Origin: JAKZSU01 sp047517485 | Lineage (GTDB): Bacteria; Pseudomonadota; Alphaproteobacteria; UBA7887 | Direction: 5' to 3' | NCBI GenBank assembly: GCA_047517485.1 | Contig: JAKZSU010000248.1 | Coordinates: forward strand, 1 to 13,955 | Length of the DNA stretch: 13,955 bases | In this document: positions 13,836 through 13,955 of the stretch, one piece after another | Layout: each line of letters opens with the position of its first letter | Numbering within the stretch: the first letter of the stretch is position 1 | Position numbers and translations under genes: made by a program | The notes under the pieces: model-generated | The model's database searches: none | What the model was told of the DNA's origin: nothing | What the model saw: the letters and a program-made list of their open reading frames with translations, nothing else

Positions 13836-13955
13836 TGTCCGGTTTATGTACCAGATGATCTGTCCGGTTTTAGAACGCTTCCAAGCCATGGAGGGAGGCG
13901 ATGCGTCGAACGGAGCAGGTACAGGGACTGAGATTGATGAAGTTCGAGGAGGTTT
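13836..13955 (+). mobile_element. left end of an insertion sequence (cut by window edge)
   Basis: TGTCCGGTTT occurs at 13836-13845 and again at 13861-13870, directly upstream of the transposase start. Repeated motifs of this sort at an IS end are usual transposase binding sites. The outer boundary is placed at the first copy by inference, since the other end and the target duplication are outside the window. Confidence 0.6.
13901..13955 (+). CDS. transposase, N-terminal fragment (probably ISNCY family)
   Basis: From ATG 13901 the frame is open to the window edge and gives MRRTEQVQGLRLMKFEEV. This is close to the start of ISNCY-type transposases (MRRTEVLQ..R.MRFEEAY), where it precedes a helix-turn-helix. 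A strong ribosome binding site, GGAGGGAGG, lies just before the ATG. Only 18 residues are visible, so the DDE core and the intactness of the gene cannot be judged. Confidence 0.7.
   Translation, partial: MRRTEQVQGLRLMKFEEV

Overview
This window is GC-rich chromosomal DNA, most likely from an alphaproteobacterium of Rhodospirillales type. Reasons: the compact coaD - cyclophilin - queA - tgt block, the stand-alone CoxG protein, the carboxyltransferase, and a class III cyclase / TolB-like / TPR fusion are all common in that class. This placement is inferred from gene order and protein character, not from a phylogenetic marker.

Left part (1-3740): an unassigned C-terminal ORF fragment at the edge, then a minus-strand DsbA/GST-kappa fold isomerase-like protein. 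Divergent from it, a plus-strand pair encodes a ferritin-like di-iron carboxylate protein and a GMC flavoprotein oxidoreductase. This looks like a small oxidative (catabolic or tailoring) locus with unknown substrate. A perfect hairpin separates it from the convergent next gene.

Middle (3769-7764, minus strand): an acyl-CoA carboxylase carboxyltransferase subunit with a CRP/FNR-like palindrome and a TATAAT box upstream; a histidine-rich protein of about 506 residues that I cannot assign; and a CoxG-like SRPBCC protein with a C-terminal membrane anchor.

Housekeeping part (7797-11297, minus strand): tRNA-Lys(UUU) with its own good promoter, then, reading upstream, tgt, queA (ATGA overlap), a secreted or periplasmic cyclophilin and coaD. 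QueA and Tgt act in queuosine modification of tRNA.

Right part (11298-13955): a 287-bp MITE-like element with 31-bp near-perfect terminal inverted repeats and a TAA target duplication; a large cyclase-homology / TM / TolB-like / TPR gene broken by a 17-bp tandem duplication that shifts the frame; and, at the edge, the left end of an insertion sequence with the start of its transposase. This end looks recently remodelled by mobile DNA and slippage.

The most interesting items are the slippage-type frameshift in the cyclase-like gene (whose cyclase domain also lacks key catalytic residues), the transposase-less inverted-repeat element, the unassigned His-rich protein, and the CRP-like site before the carboxyltransferase. 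I see no CRISPR array, rRNA or phage module.
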